From positions 1-64,000 of the forward strand of contig JAGBTO010000032.1 in NCBI GenBank assembly GCA_017631285.1: a DNA stretch of 64,000 nucleotides. Reading direction: 5' to 3'. Positions within the stretch are counted from its first letter, which is position 1. Every line of letters starts with the position of its first letter. Position numbers and translations under genes: made by a program. The notes under the pieces are model-generated. The model was not told the origin of the DNA and made no database searches. It worked only from the letters and a program-made list of their open reading frames with translations. Of this stretch, positions 56,401-64,000 are shown piece by piece. The DNA is from Alistipes sp. (lineage in GTDB: Bacteria > Bacteroidota > Bacteroidia > Bacteroidales > Rikenellaceae).

Positions 56401-57693
56401 ATGAAACACTTTTTATACTACATATTACTAATAGCTATTTTTGTGTCATCGTCATGTCGCAAAAATAGTTCCGCTAGTGACTCAACCGAGGGAAATGAGG
56501 CTGAGCCAACAATCATTTATGGCATTGTTGCCGACAACTATCTTATCCAAAGCAGCAAGGTTGAACAAGGCGAAACCATGGGAAAAATTCTTGCTAAATA
56601 CGGCATATCAGCCGCAACAGTGGATAAATTGGATAAGGCTGCAAAAGAGATCTTCCCTCTGCGCCATATTCGTGCAGATCGACCATATACAACATTCATT
56701 GTCGAAGACTCAATCAATGGTGACAAACTCGATTATCTTGTTTACGAAAAAGATGTTATTGAGTATGTTGTTTTTGGATTTAAGAACGATTCTCTAACAA
56801 TCACAAAAGGCGAAAAAGATGTGACTATACGCCGTCAGGTGCGTTCTGCAACCATCGAATCTTCGCTTTGGGGTGCCATTATGCGTGACAGTCTGCCATA
56901 CGCTTTGGCTGCCGAGATGGAGGATATATATCAGTGGACAGTAGATTTCTTTGGCATACAAAAGGGGGATCACTTCACCGTTATTTACGACGAAAAACTC
57001 ATTGACACAACACACGTAGGCATTGGTCGAGTATGGGGTGCAAAATTCAACCATGCAGGCAAAGATATATATGCCATTCCTTTCAAACAGGATGACAAAA
57101 TACAATATTGGGAATATAATGGTGCTTCATTGCGCAAACAGCTATTGAAAGCTCCGCTCAAATTCTCACGCATAAGTTCTCGCTTTTCGCGCGCACGCCT
57201 ACACCCTGTGCATCGTGTCTATCGCCCACACTTGGGAGTTGATTATGCTGCGCCAAAGGGCACGCCTGTACGCGCCGTAGCCGACGGAGTTGTTACCTTC
57301 AAAGGCTGGGGTGGCGGTGGCGGCAACACTCTAAAAATCAAGCATGCAGGCAATTTAATGACAGGCTACCTTCACCTAAGTGGTTTTGCTAAAGGTATAA
57401 AACAGGGCTCACGCGTTAAGCAGGGTGATTTGATTGGATATGTAGGTAGCACGGGTACATCAACCGGGCCACACTTAGATTACCGCATATGGAAAAATGG
57501 AGTCAATATTGACCCTCTAAAAGTTCCTCAGGAGCCTGCCGAACCTATCAAGAAGCAGAATATTGCAGCCTTTGAACAGGTGCGTGATCGTATTATTGCA
57601 GAATTAGAGGGCAAAGCGACACCTGATATGATTATCACACAACTTGATTCACTCAATTTACCACAACCTGACACCCTTGTAGTAACAAAATAG
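56401..57693 (+). CDS. M23 family metallopeptidase lipoprotein
   Basis: This envelope protein should cut peptidoglycan cross-links or activate other hydrolases. I chose ATG 56401; TTG 56392 is inside the promoter box. The lipobox is FVSSSC (Cys19). OapA/LysM-like and helical parts (about 30-250) precede the M23 domain (about 270-390) with HLGVDYAAPKGTPV, TGYLHLSGF and STGPHLDYRIWKNG. The zinc ligands His, Asp and His are present, with His-x-Asp in place of His-x-His at the last motif. Four genes follow in the same direction with tight spacing. Confidence 0.9.
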   Translation: MKHFLYYILLIAIFVSSSCRKNSSASDSTEGNEAEPTIIYGIVADNYLIQSSKVEQGETMGKILAKYGISAATVDKLDKAAKEIFPLRHIRADRPYTTFIVEDSINGDKLDYLVYEKDVIEYVVFGFKNDSLTITKGEKDVTIRRQVRSATIESSLWGAIMRDSLPYALAAEMEDIYQWTVDFFGIQKGDHFTVIYDEKLIDTTHVGIGRVWGAKFNHAGKDIYAIPFKQDDKIQYWEYNGASLRKQLLKAPLKFSRISSRFSRARLHPVHRVYRPHLGVDYAAPKGTPVRAVADGVVTFKGWGGGGGNTLKIKHAGNLMTGYLHLSGFAKGIKQGSRVKQGDLIGYVGSTGTSTGPHLDYRIWKNGVNIDPLKVPQEPAEPIKKQNIAAFEQVRDRIIAELEGKATPDMIITQLDSLNLPQPDTLVVTK

Positions 57694-57704
57694 ACAACTA
57701 TTCG

Positions 57705-58118
57705 ATGGAGGCAGAAAAGAAAATAGCGCAATTTGCCAAGAGACATCACGTATTAACACTAGCCACGGCAACACTCGATGGTTCTCCATATTGTTGCAAT
57801 GCTTTCTATGCCTTCGATAAAGAGGATAATGCGTTTATATTTACAACCGACACATCAACTCATCACGGACAAATGATGTTGAACAATAATCGTGTCGCAG
57901 CATCAGTGGTATTGGAAACACGCATCGTGGGCAAAGTCCAAGGTCTGCAAATAACAGGCATCATAAAACCTGCCATTGAAGGTGATAAGGCGACATATAT
58001 CAAACGCTTTCCATACGCTGCTGTTGCCGACCTGAATCTTTGGCGGTTGGAAGCTGAAATGATAAAATTAACCGACAATACTCTTGGATTTGGAAAGAAA
58101 CTGATATGGCAGAGATAG
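57705..58118 (+). CDS. Pyridoxamine 5'-phosphate oxidase-like (YhbP-type) protein
   Basis: The 137-residue protein has the split-barrel FMN-binding fold: HHVLTLATATLDGSPYCCNAFYAFD, FTTDTSTHHGQMMLNN and VQGLQITGIIKP. It is too short to be PdxH and resembles YhbP-type proteins of unknown substrate; cofactor could be FMN, F420 or heme. It lies 11 nt after the M23 gene and overlaps ispD by 13 nt. Confidence 0.85.
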   Translation: MEAEKKIAQFAKRHHVLTLATATLDGSPYCCNAFYAFDKEDNAFIFTTDTSTHHGQMMLNNNRVAASVVLETRIVGKVQGLQITGIIKPAIEGDKATYIKRFPYAAVADLNLWRLEAEMIKLTDNTLGFGKKLIWQR

Positions 58119-58795
58119 GAGTTATAATAGTTGCTGGAGGCTCAGGTCAAAGAATGGGAAGCGCGTTACCAAAACAGTTCCTTATGCTTGGTAATTTACC
58201 CATTTTAGGACATACCATAAACCGCATACGTGAAGCTTTACCAGCATCAGAAATTGTTGTCGTACTACCCAATGAGCATATTGAGTTGTGGCGCAATATT
58301 GCTGCCCGTTTTGACATTGCCAAACACAAGATAGCAATAGGAGGCAAGGAACGCTTTCACTCTGTAAAAAATGGTATCGAAGCCCTTAATCCTGACGTTA
58401 AAACAATTGCCATACATGATGGAGTTAGGCCTTTAGTGACAAAAAAACTCATCATCAGATTAATTCTCGAAGCTGAGAAACATAAAGCCGTAATTCCTGT
58501 TGTTGCGCCTGCCGATTCGTTCAGAGTTATGAATGGCGACACTTCGAACATCATAGATCGTTCACAACTACGCATGGTACACACCCCTCAAGTGTTTAAT
58601 GCCGACGTTCTACGAGCGGCATACCAGCAGCCATTCTGCAATTCATTCACAGACGACGCATCGGTTGTAGAAGCAGCCGGTCACACAATTACATTAATCG
58701 AGGGAGAGCGTAGCAATATAAAGATAACAACACCCACAGATATGCTCTTTGCCCAAGCACTTTTAGCAAGTATAGAAGATGAAACGCAGTTTTAA
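58106..58795 (+). CDS. ispD: 2-C-methyl-D-erythritol 4-phosphate cytidylyltransferase
   Basis: IspD makes CDP-methylerythritol in the MEP route to isoprenoids. The CTP-binding motif AGGSGQRMGSALPKQFL (residues 10-26) is intact, and IHDGVRPLV and the late TDDASVVEAAG are typical. The 229-residue length is normal. It overlaps genes on both sides (13 and 17 nt), so its translation is coupled to them. Confidence 0.96.
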   Translation: MAEIGVIIVAGGSGQRMGSALPKQFLMLGNLPILGHTINRIREALPASEIVVVLPNEHIELWRNIAARFDIAKHKIAIGGKERFHSVKNGIEALNPDVKTIAIHDGVRPLVTKKLIIRLILEAEKHKAVIPVVAPADSFRVMNGDTSNIIDRSQLRMVHTPQVFNADVLRAAYQQPFCNSFTDDASVVEAAGHTITLIEGERSNIKITTPTDMLFAQALLASIEDETQF

Positions 58796-59321
58796 TTATA
58801 ATTTCAACCGTCGCACAAAGATACACACAGCCGTAACCCTTGTCGTTGTAGCTATAATTGCGGTTTTACTCTACCACCTATACACAGGCGGTTTCTTTTC
58901 AGCATGGTTTATTTCTGTCGTATTGGCTCTCATTGCTCTTATGATTCTCTCGATTCCTCGTCGCATAGTACTTTTGGACGACAAGTTAGAGATTCAATGC
59001 ATATCTGACATCACAGAATTTGATATACGCGAGATAGCATCATTGCGCAAAGTCGATAACAAAGAGATGCGATGGATGATAAGAGTTTTCGGAGCATCGG
59101 GATTCTTCGGCTACTATGGGAAATTTTTCGATATTAAAGAATTCGACATAGTTAATATCTACGCCTCTGAATGGGATAATTTCGTAGAAATTACCGACAT
59201 ATATGACACTCGCACATACATATCGTGCCGCGAGAGCGACAATTTTATTAATACAATAAGACAAGCAAAAGAGTTGTGTCAGGAATTGAGCAAAGAAGAT
59301 GATTTACAACAAGCTGTATAA
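58779..59321 (+). CDS. Membrane protein with PH-like domain, unknown function
   Basis: The 180-residue protein has two membrane helices (about 17-36 and 40-60) and then a strand-rich region resembling bacterial PH domains (IVLLDDKLEIQCISDITEFDIREIASLRKVD...). The final part (YISCRESDNFINTIRQA) fits the closing helix of such a domain. The start overlaps ispD by 17 nt. I cannot assign a function. It is the last gene of the M23-PPOX-ispD unit and meets the ZIP gene head-on after 20 nt with no clear terminator. Confidence 0.72.
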   Translation: MKRSFNYNFNRRTKIHTAVTLVVVAIIAVLLYHLYTGGFFSAWFISVVLALIALMILSIPRRIVLLDDKLEIQCISDITEFDIREIASLRKVDNKEMRWMIRVFGASGFFGYYGKFFDIKEFDIVNIYASEWDNFVEITDIYDTRTYISCRESDNFINTIRQAKELCQELSKEDDLQQAV

Positions 59322-59341
59322 TCCTCGACTCGTGCTATCCT

Positions 59342-60124
59342 CTAACCCAAAGCTACATCAAGGAACATCATCAAGGCAAAACCAAATGCCACACCTATTG
59401 TCGCCACATTTGAGTGGCGACCATCTTGCGATTCGGGAATAAGTTCCTCAACTACAACATAAATCATTGCACCTGCAGCAAATGCCAACAAATATGGCAA
59501 AATTGGTTGTATGTAATCAATCATCAGAATCGTAAGCAATCCCGCCAAAGGCTCCACAACGCCAGAACCTGCACCATAAGCAAAAGCCTTCCATCGGCTC
59601 TTAACACTATGCTTTAGCGGCATTGACACAATGGCACCCTCGGGAAAATTCTGAATAGCGATACCCAATGATAGAGCCAAAGCTCCCGCCATGGTAATAC
59701 CTGCACTTTCAGTCATGGCGCCTGCCAACACAACACCTACAGCCATACCCTCGGGGATATTATGTAGGGTGACAGCCATAAACAACATTGTTGAACGACC
59801 CAGGCTAGATTTAACGCCCTCGGGCTCGGTAGAATCCAAATGAAGATGAGGCACCAGGCTATCAAATATCAATAGAGAAAACATTCCCAATAAAAATCCC
59901 ACAACAGCTGGCACCCACTCAACACCGCCTTGTTCGGCAGCCATATTGATTGATGGAATAAGCAACGACCACACCGAAGCTGCCATCATCACACCCGACG
60001 CAAAGCCAAGCAATAGCTTTTGTACCCATGATGAAAGTTCATCACGGAGCAAAAAAACCATTGCTGCGCCAAGCGTAGTTCCTGCGAATGGCAACAATAG
60101 GCCATATGCCAATTCACTATACAT
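59342..60124 (-). CDS. ZIP family metal transporter
   Basis: This inner-membrane carrier should import zinc, iron or manganese. The 260-residue protein has eight predicted helices and both metal-site motifs: HNIPEGMAVGV in helix 4 and QNFPEGAIVSMPL in helix 5. A His-containing loop (VPHLHLDST) between helices 3 and 4 fits the family. It is 3 nt downstream of the nucleosidase gene. Confidence 0.93.
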   Translation of the reverse strand: MYSELAYGLLLPFAGTTLGAAMVFLLRDELSSWVQKLLLGFASGVMMAASVWSLLIPSINMAAEQGGVEWVPAVVGFLLGMFSLLIFDSLVPHLHLDSTEPEGVKSSLGRSTMLFMAVTLHNIPEGMAVGVVLAGAMTESAGITMAGALALSLGIAIQNFPEGAIVSMPLKHSVKSRWKAFAYGAGSGVVEPLAGLLTILMIDYIQPILPYLLAFAAGAMIYVVVEELIPESQDGRHSNVATIGVAFGFALMMFLDVALG

Positions 60125-60127
60125 AGT

Positions 60128-60715
60128 TTATTTCAGAGTTTCTAAGTAATCAATAAAAACACCAAAATCGGAATGAGAATCAACAAACTCATCATAAGAG
60201 TGTTCATTATCCCCCTCTTCAGGCACATCCGACACCATCTTAACTACCACAATAGGAAGGTCAAACATCTCAGCAACCTGACACACTGCCGTAGCCTCCA
60301 TATCGAACAAACCCGATTTTAAACCATACTTAGACTTTATTTCGGATATGATTTCAGCATCAACAAATGAATCACCAGTCCAAACAACAGCATCGTCATG
60401 ACCTAACAGTGGATAAGGACCTGTTAGCTCGGGCACGAAATCACCAGGAATACGACAATCGTGATAACGAGCTACACGAGGAGCAATAATCTCACCTCGA
60501 GTGCGACCAATAGTTGATGCAGCGTAACCTATTACAGCTATTCTATCTACGTCACCATGGGCCCTCGATATTGCCAAAGCCGTATTTGCTGCTGCCAATG
60601 CTTTACCCACACCGCTACGAATAACCGTATATTCATTCACAGTCTCACGATCTGAAAGTGCTTGTGTTATGTTTCTATACTCTCGCTCAGTAGGGGCTAC
60701 AACAATATATTTCAT
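60128..60715 (-). CDS. 5'-methylthioadenosine/S-adenosylhomocysteine nucleosidase
   Basis: This enzyme hydrolyses S-adenosylhomocysteine and methylthioadenosine, supplying the substrate of LuxS. I chose ATG 60715, which overlaps the luxS stop by one base (TAATG); an upstream start would add four residues. DMEATAV near the middle-to-end and VSDVPEE (catalytic Asp) match the family, and an acidic residue of EREY near the start may be the second catalytic acid. At 195 residues it is shorter than the usual 230. A futalosine hydrolase is possible, but the luxS neighbour favours the nucleosidase. Confidence 0.82.
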   Translation of the reverse strand: MKYIVVAPTEREYRNITQALSDRETVNEYTVIRSGVGKALAAANTALAISRAHGDVDRIAVIGYAASTIGRTRGEIIAPRVARYHDCRIPGDFVPELTGPYPLLGHDDAVVWTGDSFVDAEIISEIKSKYGLKSGLFDMEATAVCQVAEMFDLPIVVVKMVSDVPEEGDNEHSYDEFVDSHSDFGVFIDYLETLK

Positions 60716-61233
60716 TACCACACACAATTATATATTGAACCTATACCCGCCTGCTCTGCTTGCTCAGGAGTATACAAAGCACGCATATATTGTGCCATTG
60801 CGAAATTAGTTGATTCTATGGCAAAAAGACCTGGATTACCACACTGCACCTCATTAAGGCCAACAATATCCTCTTTAGACTTGAGAGGAAATACACACTT
60901 ATACACACGCGCCAATGCTGAACGAATCTGTTCTGCCGAAACATCGTTCATAGTTGAAAGATAGAATCCTGTCTTACATCCCATTGGACAGAATGACACA
61001 ATACTTGAGCCAATCTCGGCATCAAGACGCAGATGGTATGCCATCAAATGTTCGATGGTATGTACCTCCTCAGCACCAAGTGGAGCATGATCCATCGTAG
61101 CTCGGAAACGCATATCCCACGAATGTACTGCATACTGCTCATTTATAGTATATACCGACCTAAGATATAAGCCTGCTTTTAATGTAATATGATCAACGTC
61201 GAATGACGACACTACTGATTTTTTACTCTCCAT
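60715..61233 (-). CDS. luxS: S-ribosylhomocysteine lyase LuxS
   Basis: LuxS splits S-ribosylhomocysteine to homocysteine and the autoinducer-2 precursor DPD. I chose ATG 61233 because the family starts close to the conserved SFDVDHITLKAGLY; ATG 61245 adds four residues. The metal site HTIEH (58-62), the catalytic Cys86 in CPMGCKTGFY and the third ligand Cys in NEVQCGNP are all visible. It lies between a DUF2148 gene (20-nt gap) and the nucleosidase gene (1-nt overlap). Confidence 0.97.
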   Translation of the reverse strand: MESKKSVVSSFDVDHITLKAGLYLRSVYTINEQYAVHSWDMRFRATMDHAPLGAEEVHTIEHLMAYHLRLDAEIGSSIVSFCPMGCKTGFYLSTMNDVSAEQIRSALARVYKCVFPLKSKEDIVGLNEVQCGNPGLFAIESTNFAMAQYMRALYTPEQAEQAGIGSIYNCVW

Positions 61234-61253
61234 AATATCTAACACTTTTCAAA

Positions 61254-61820
61254 TTATTGTTTTGGTTGCTCGGCAGGCTGCTCCTTACGAGGCGATTTGC
61301 GATCGAAGAATGGATTCTTTGATGTCGAGCTCAATGGAATTGCAAAAACCAAATCAGCACCATTCAAAACATCCAAACGCTTAGCTGCCCATCCTGCTGA
61401 AAACATAACACGTGAATCCAAACGATAATCAGTAATCTTTGAACATGCAGCACCTATAGCAATACCTACATCGACGCCATTCATAACACATGGTGAGCAA
61501 GCAGGCTTCTCGGCGCAACCCTTATAACCACAATAGCCACAGTTAAGACCACACTCCGAGTTTTCACACTGAATACCCACTACGATAACTGCATCGGCCT
61601 CCAAGATGTTTGCTGCATCACGCAATAAAAACTTCATACCTGACTCGGCGCTCATCTGAATCATAGTCTGCGACAAACGCTCAATATCCTCATCTGTAAT
61701 CATTGCTACCTCTACTAAATCACGACCTTTTGCTTTTGGGGCCGTACGAGCAGCTGCCATTACAGCCTCTGCCATTCTCTTAACCGTTTGGTTACGGATA
61801 TCTCTTTCGTTGTAAATCAT
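61254..61820 (-). CDS. Ferredoxin domain-containing protein (DUF2148)
   Basis: I chose ATG 61820, where the family's usual start MIYNERDIRNQ lies. The 188-residue protein has a Cys-rich core CENSECGLNCGYCGYKGC with further CSPC, able to hold an Fe-S cluster, between a helical N-terminus and a C-terminal GAACSKITDYRLDSRVMFSAGWAA. The role of the family is not established. It heads the luxS-nucleosidase-ZIP unit; TAAATTTG (minus strand, 61858-61851) lies 30 nt upstream. Confidence 0.85.
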   Translation of the reverse strand: MIYNERDIRNQTVKRMAEAVMAAARTAPKAKGRDLVEVAMITDEDIERLSQTMIQMSAESGMKFLLRDAANILEADAVIVVGIQCENSECGLNCGYCGYKGCAEKPACSPCVMNGVDVGIAIGAACSKITDYRLDSRVMFSAGWAAKRLDVLNGADLVFAIPLSSTSKNPFFDRKSPRKEQPAEQPKQ

Positions 61821-61850
61821 AAATTTAAATTTTAGCGGGATAAATTTACA

Positions 61851-61858
61851 CAAATTTA
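61851..61858 (-). promoter_or_regulatory. -7 element of the DUF2148-luxS operon
   Basis: TAAATTTG on the minus strand fits TAnnTTTG and gives a leader of about 25 nt. A TTG (61884-61882) is 23 nt upstream, slightly further than normal. Confidence 0.5.
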
Positions 61859-61983
61859 TGCAATCCCAAAAACTTATATATCAATTTTTCTTAAAGCCAT
61901 CCTTCAAACATACCCAAACCACTACAAACAAATCATATTTGGCGCATTTATTGCTCCTCGAGAAACAATAAAAACAATTCAAC

Positions 61984-62913
61984 ATGGACAAGATTACCAT
62001 ATATCAGTTTACAGACCCCATATGCGTTTGGAGCTGGGGTAATGAACCCGTAATGCGAGCCATAGATTTTTTATATGGTGACAAGGTGAATACCGAATAC
62101 ATCATGGGTGGATTGGTAGAAGATATTTCTACCCTTTACGACATTAAAGCACCTAAAGAAGATGTTATTCAACGCGCTAATGCCATCATAGCAAAAAATT
62201 GGAATGATGCATCCAAGCGCCATGGCATGCCCGTGATTACCGACAATTTTCCGTTTTTCACAGAACGCTACCCTTCCAGTTTCCCACAAAACATTGCATA
62301 TGAAGCGGCCAAACGTATAAATTCAAAGCAGGCTAAACTATTTTTACGTTTTATGCGTGAAACAACGTTCACCATGCGGCACCGCACATCCCAGATTGAT
62401 GTCCTGTTAAATTTAGCATCGAAAGCTGGTTTCGATGCCTCGACCTTTATTGATGAATACACAATAGGACATGCTCAGACATCATTCAATCACGACAGGA
62501 TGGTATGTCGCCGCAACGGCATAACTGGATTTCCTTCATACTTAATCAAGAATGACGACACCAATATTATCATCGGGGGATATCAAAATCTAAGCACGTT
62601 CCATACCGTTATCAATCGACTCTCGGCTGGCAGAATCAAGCCTCGCCGCATAGGCCCGTCAAAACACAACGTCATAGATTTCGTTAGTAAATATGAATAT
62701 GTCTATCCTGTGGAAATTGAGGTTGTTTTCGGACTTGACCGCCATCAAACGAGTTTAATAATTTCAGAACTCATATCATCAAATCAATTAACCTCTGAAG
62801 TTGTTGGCAACAGCTATCGTTTGATGATCCCCGCATCACAATCAGCCAAACATCAATTAAGAAAAAATAGTCCCCAAAACAAGATTACAAGCAAAAGATT
62901 AATTGAAGTTTAA
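61984..62913 (+). CDS. DsbA/FrnE-like thioredoxin-fold protein with C-terminal winged helix
   Basis: The 309-residue protein lacks a signal peptide and starts with YQFTDPICVWSWGNEP, the FrnE-type active-site region. Only the first Cys (Cys14) is left, since the motif reads CVWS rather than CxxC. The cis-Pro loop GITGFPSYLI is present at about residues 178-187. Residues about 215-290 look like a winged helix (VFGLDRHQTSLIISELISSNQL), perhaps for DNA or protein binding. It is monocistronic. A CATATTTG about 60 nt upstream of the start is only a near-match to a -7 box. Confidence 0.78.
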   Translation: MDKITIYQFTDPICVWSWGNEPVMRAIDFLYGDKVNTEYIMGGLVEDISTLYDIKAPKEDVIQRANAIIAKNWNDASKRHGMPVITDNFPFFTERYPSSFPQNIAYEAAKRINSKQAKLFLRFMRETTFTMRHRTSQIDVLLNLASKAGFDASTFIDEYTIGHAQTSFNHDRMVCRRNGITGFPSYLIKNDDTNIIIGGYQNLSTFHTVINRLSAGRIKPRRIGPSKHNVIDFVSKYEYVYPVEIEVVFGLDRHQTSLIISELISSNQLTSEVVGNSYRLMIPASQSAKHQLRKNSPQNKITSKRLIEV

Positions 62914-63086
62914 GAACAATATTTTTTGTTTTATACCTAAACAACTGAACTTTGAGGGATTATATATTACATTTCATCACACAATAAATATTCCTAAAAC
63001 GACATGATTCAGCCTATAAAACAGCTTTTCATATCAATCTTTGAACCATTTTAATGCATTAATATGCAAGAAAGATATAAAATTTC
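62914..63086. other. Intergenic A/T-rich stretch upstream of the ilvD promoter
   Basis: This is the first part of the 416-nt gap between the DsbA-like gene and ilvD. I see no gene or clear terminator in it; the rest of the gap holds the ilvD promoter and attenuator. Confidence 0.5.
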
Positions 63087-63117
63087 TTGTTTTTAATATT
63101 TTTTACTATTACTTTTG
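63087..63117 (+). promoter_or_regulatory. Promoter of the ilvD attenuator leader
   Basis: TACTTTTG at 63110-63117 fits TAnnTTTG and TTG at 63087-63089 lies 20 nt upstream. Transcription should start near 63124, about 205 nt before ilvD. Confidence 0.85.
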
Positions 63118-63121
63118 CATT

Positions 63122-63148
63122 AACAAAGCTTGGGAAAGCCAAGTTGTT
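63122..63148 (+). promoter_or_regulatory. 5' hairpin of the ilv leader RNA
   Basis: AACAA..CTTGG pairs with CCAAG.TTGTT around GAAAG, with a two-base AG bulge. It sits at the predicted 5' end and may protect the leader or set the reading of the leader peptide; this is inference. Because the predicted start lies near 63124, the first one or two bases may not be transcribed. Confidence 0.45.
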
Positions 63149-63176
63149 ATGACAGGTTAGAAAGTTAAGGTATTTT

Positions 63177-63233
63177 ATGTTGAACGGTTTGTATATTATC
63201 ATTAACCTAATCCTCGTAGTCTTGCGTAGATAA
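63177..63233 (+). CDS. Leader peptide of the branched-chain amino-acid attenuator
   Basis: The 18-codon frame encodes MLNGLYIIINLILVVLRR, with 11 of 18 residues Leu, Ile or Val. Three Ile codons in a row, and the Leu-Ile-Leu-Val-Val-Leu run, suit sensing of charged tRNAs for all three products of the pathway that ilvD serves. The stop is at 63231-63233, right before the antiterminator strand. The mRNA sits between a good promoter and a terminator upstream of ilvD. Confidence 0.85.
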   Translation: MLNGLYIIINLILVVLRR

Positions 63234-63235
63234 CG

Positions 63236-63283
63236 GGAGAAAGGTCGTATGTGTATATAAGCTACAATAAAAAGCCTTTCTCC
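63236..63283 (+). promoter_or_regulatory. Antiterminator of the ilv attenuator
   Basis: GGAGAAAGG at 63236-63244 is perfectly complementary to CCTTTCTCC at 63275-63283, with a possible G-U pair beyond each end. The second strand is the left arm of the terminator at 63269-63305, so the two structures exclude each other. A ribosome stalled in the leader peptide would leave this pairing free to form and allow ilvD to be transcribed. Confidence 0.8.
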
Positions 63284-63305
63284 TTAGACTGGAGAGGGGC
63301 TTTTT
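63269..63305 (+). terminator. Attenuator terminator upstream of ilvD
   Basis: AAAAAGCCTTTCTCC pairs with GGAGAGGGGCTTTTT around TTAGACT: a 15-bp stem with two internal G-U pairs, and a T-run of five. It lies 25 nt before the ilvD ATG and would stop transcription when the leader peptide is read through without stalling. Confidence 0.88.
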
Positions 63306-63329
63306 CAATTAACCAGACAGAAGAGTAAA

Positions 63330-64000
63330 ATGAAGCGTCAACTCAGAAGTGCCATCACAACCGTAGGTCGTCGTATGGCAGGTGCCCGAGCTCTTTGGAG
63401 AGCTAACGGCATGAAAAAGGAACAGATGGGAATGCCTGTAATTGGCATCGCCAACTCATTCACTCAAATGGTACCAGGCCATGTGCATCTGCATGAAATA
63501 GGACAATATGTAAAGTCTCTCATCGAGGAGCAGGGATGCTTCGCCGCTGAGTTTAACACCATAGCCATTGACGATGGTATAGCCATGGGGCACGACGGTA
63601 TGTTATACTCATTACCTTCGCGCGACATTATCGCCGACAGCGTAGAGTATATGGCTAATGCACATAAGGTTGATGCCTTGGTATGCATCAGCAACTGTGA
63701 CAAGATTACACCCGGCATGTTGATGGCATCTATGCGTCTTAATATTCCTACCATTTTTGTATCTGGTGGCCCTATGGAGGCGGGAAACTTCCGAGGCAGA
63801 GGTGCCGACCTAATCGACGCAATGGTATTGAGTGCCGACGAGAAGTGCACCGATGCCGATGCTGACGAGATTGAAGCGTGCGCCTGCCCTGGGTGTGGTT
63901 CATGCTCGGGTATGTTTACTGCCAACTCAATGAACTGCCTTAATGAGGCTATCGGTTTGGCTCTGCCAGGCAACGGCTCGGTGGTAGCGACGCACGAAAA
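63330..64000 (+). CDS. ilvD: Dihydroxy-acid dehydratase (3' partial)
   Basis: IlvD dehydrates dihydroxy-acids to the 2-keto acids for valine, leucine and isoleucine. The frame runs from ATG 63330 past the end of the window, covering about 223 of the usual 560-610 residues. Conserved pieces include [48 protein letters not shown], the cluster ligand in [11 protein letters not shown] and the [19 protein letters not shown] motif, both for the Fe-S centre. It follows an attenuator rich in Ile, Leu and Val codons. Other ilv genes probably lie downstream. Confidence 0.97.
   Translation, partial: MKRQLRSAITTVGRRMAGARALWRANGMKKEQMGMPVIGIANSFTQMVPGHVHLHEIGQYVKSLIEEQGCFAAEFNTIAIDDGIAMGHDGMLYSLPSRDIIADSVEYMANAHKVDALVCISNCDKITPGMLMASMRLNIPTIFVSGGPMEAGNFRGRGADLIDAMVLSADEKCTDADADEIEACACPGCGSCSGMFTANSMNCLNEAIGLALPGNGSVVATHE

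Noticed and set aside
63464..63973. 169-residue open frame on the minus strand
   Set aside because: It is antisense to ilvD, whose plus-strand frame from 63330 is open to the window end and carries the full set of IlvD motifs.

Overview
The window looks like chromosomal DNA from a gut-type Bacteroidales bacterium, possibly related to the Alistipes/Rikenellaceae group (genus not certain). The evidence is the Bacteroidetes-type promoters (TAnnTTTG, in several cases with a TTG about 20 nt upstream), a fused MurF-alanine racemase, RmuC, DUF4493 and PCMD surface lipoproteins, DUF4988/BACON/M64 architecture, GSCFA and DUF2851 proteins, and the gene neighbourhood amidase-MCE-MutS2 divergent from an LptD-like gene. 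Base composition looks low-to-mid 40s %GC by eye; it was not computed. I see no insertion sequence, integrase, CRISPR array, rRNA or prophage.

Layout. 1-5 kb: the end of a GT2 glycosyltransferase, fabD, a ROK regulator with a GNAT enzyme and a small lipoprotein, and a small outer-membrane protein. 5-9 kb: a short pyrophosphatase-like protein coupled to rmuC, a secreted GH36 alpha-galactosidase, and tRNA-Gln(CTG). 9.2-13.4 kb: a 1271-residue multidomain surface lipoprotein (DUF4988, collagen-like, BACON, leucine-rich repeats, M64 peptidase) overlapping a 68-residue lipoprotein that ends in a similar tail. 13.5-23.6 kb: a seven-gene minus-strand cluster of fimbrillin-like, DUF4493 and PCMD lipoproteins plus two paralogous outer-membrane barrels. 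It is the best candidate for an undescribed surface system, perhaps a type V-like pilus or glycan-binding assembly.

23.8-38.3 kb: a long minus-strand run of housekeeping genes, amidase, MCE, mutS2, murF-alr, rsmI-like, grpE, dnaJ, mutL, rhomboid, EEP phosphatase and yhcH, mostly separated by less than 20 nt. 38.3-49.5 kb: a plus-strand run with an LptD-like protein, DUF4886, ABC-F, GSCFA, a probable phosphatase-superfamily pseudoenzyme, sufE, sufT-like, DUF2851 and a GH43-like protein. 49.6-54.6 kb: secA, a GH99/WbsX-like protein and dCMP deaminase. 54.6-62 kb: lpxK-ssb; an M23 lipoprotein with a PPOX-like protein, ispD and a PH-like protein; and an operon DUF2148-luxS-mtn-ZIP. 62-64 kb: a DsbA-like protein, then ilvD (running off the window) preceded by a complete branched-chain amino-acid attenuator: promoter, 18-codon Leu/Ile/Val-rich leader peptide, antiterminator and terminator.

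The main themes are envelope building (LptD, MCE, LpxK, amidase, M23, MurF-Alr), surface display and glycan use, protein export and folding (SecA, GrpE, DnaJ), DNA maintenance (MutL, MutS2, RmuC, SSB) and the activated methyl cycle (MTA/SAH nucleosidase plus LuxS).
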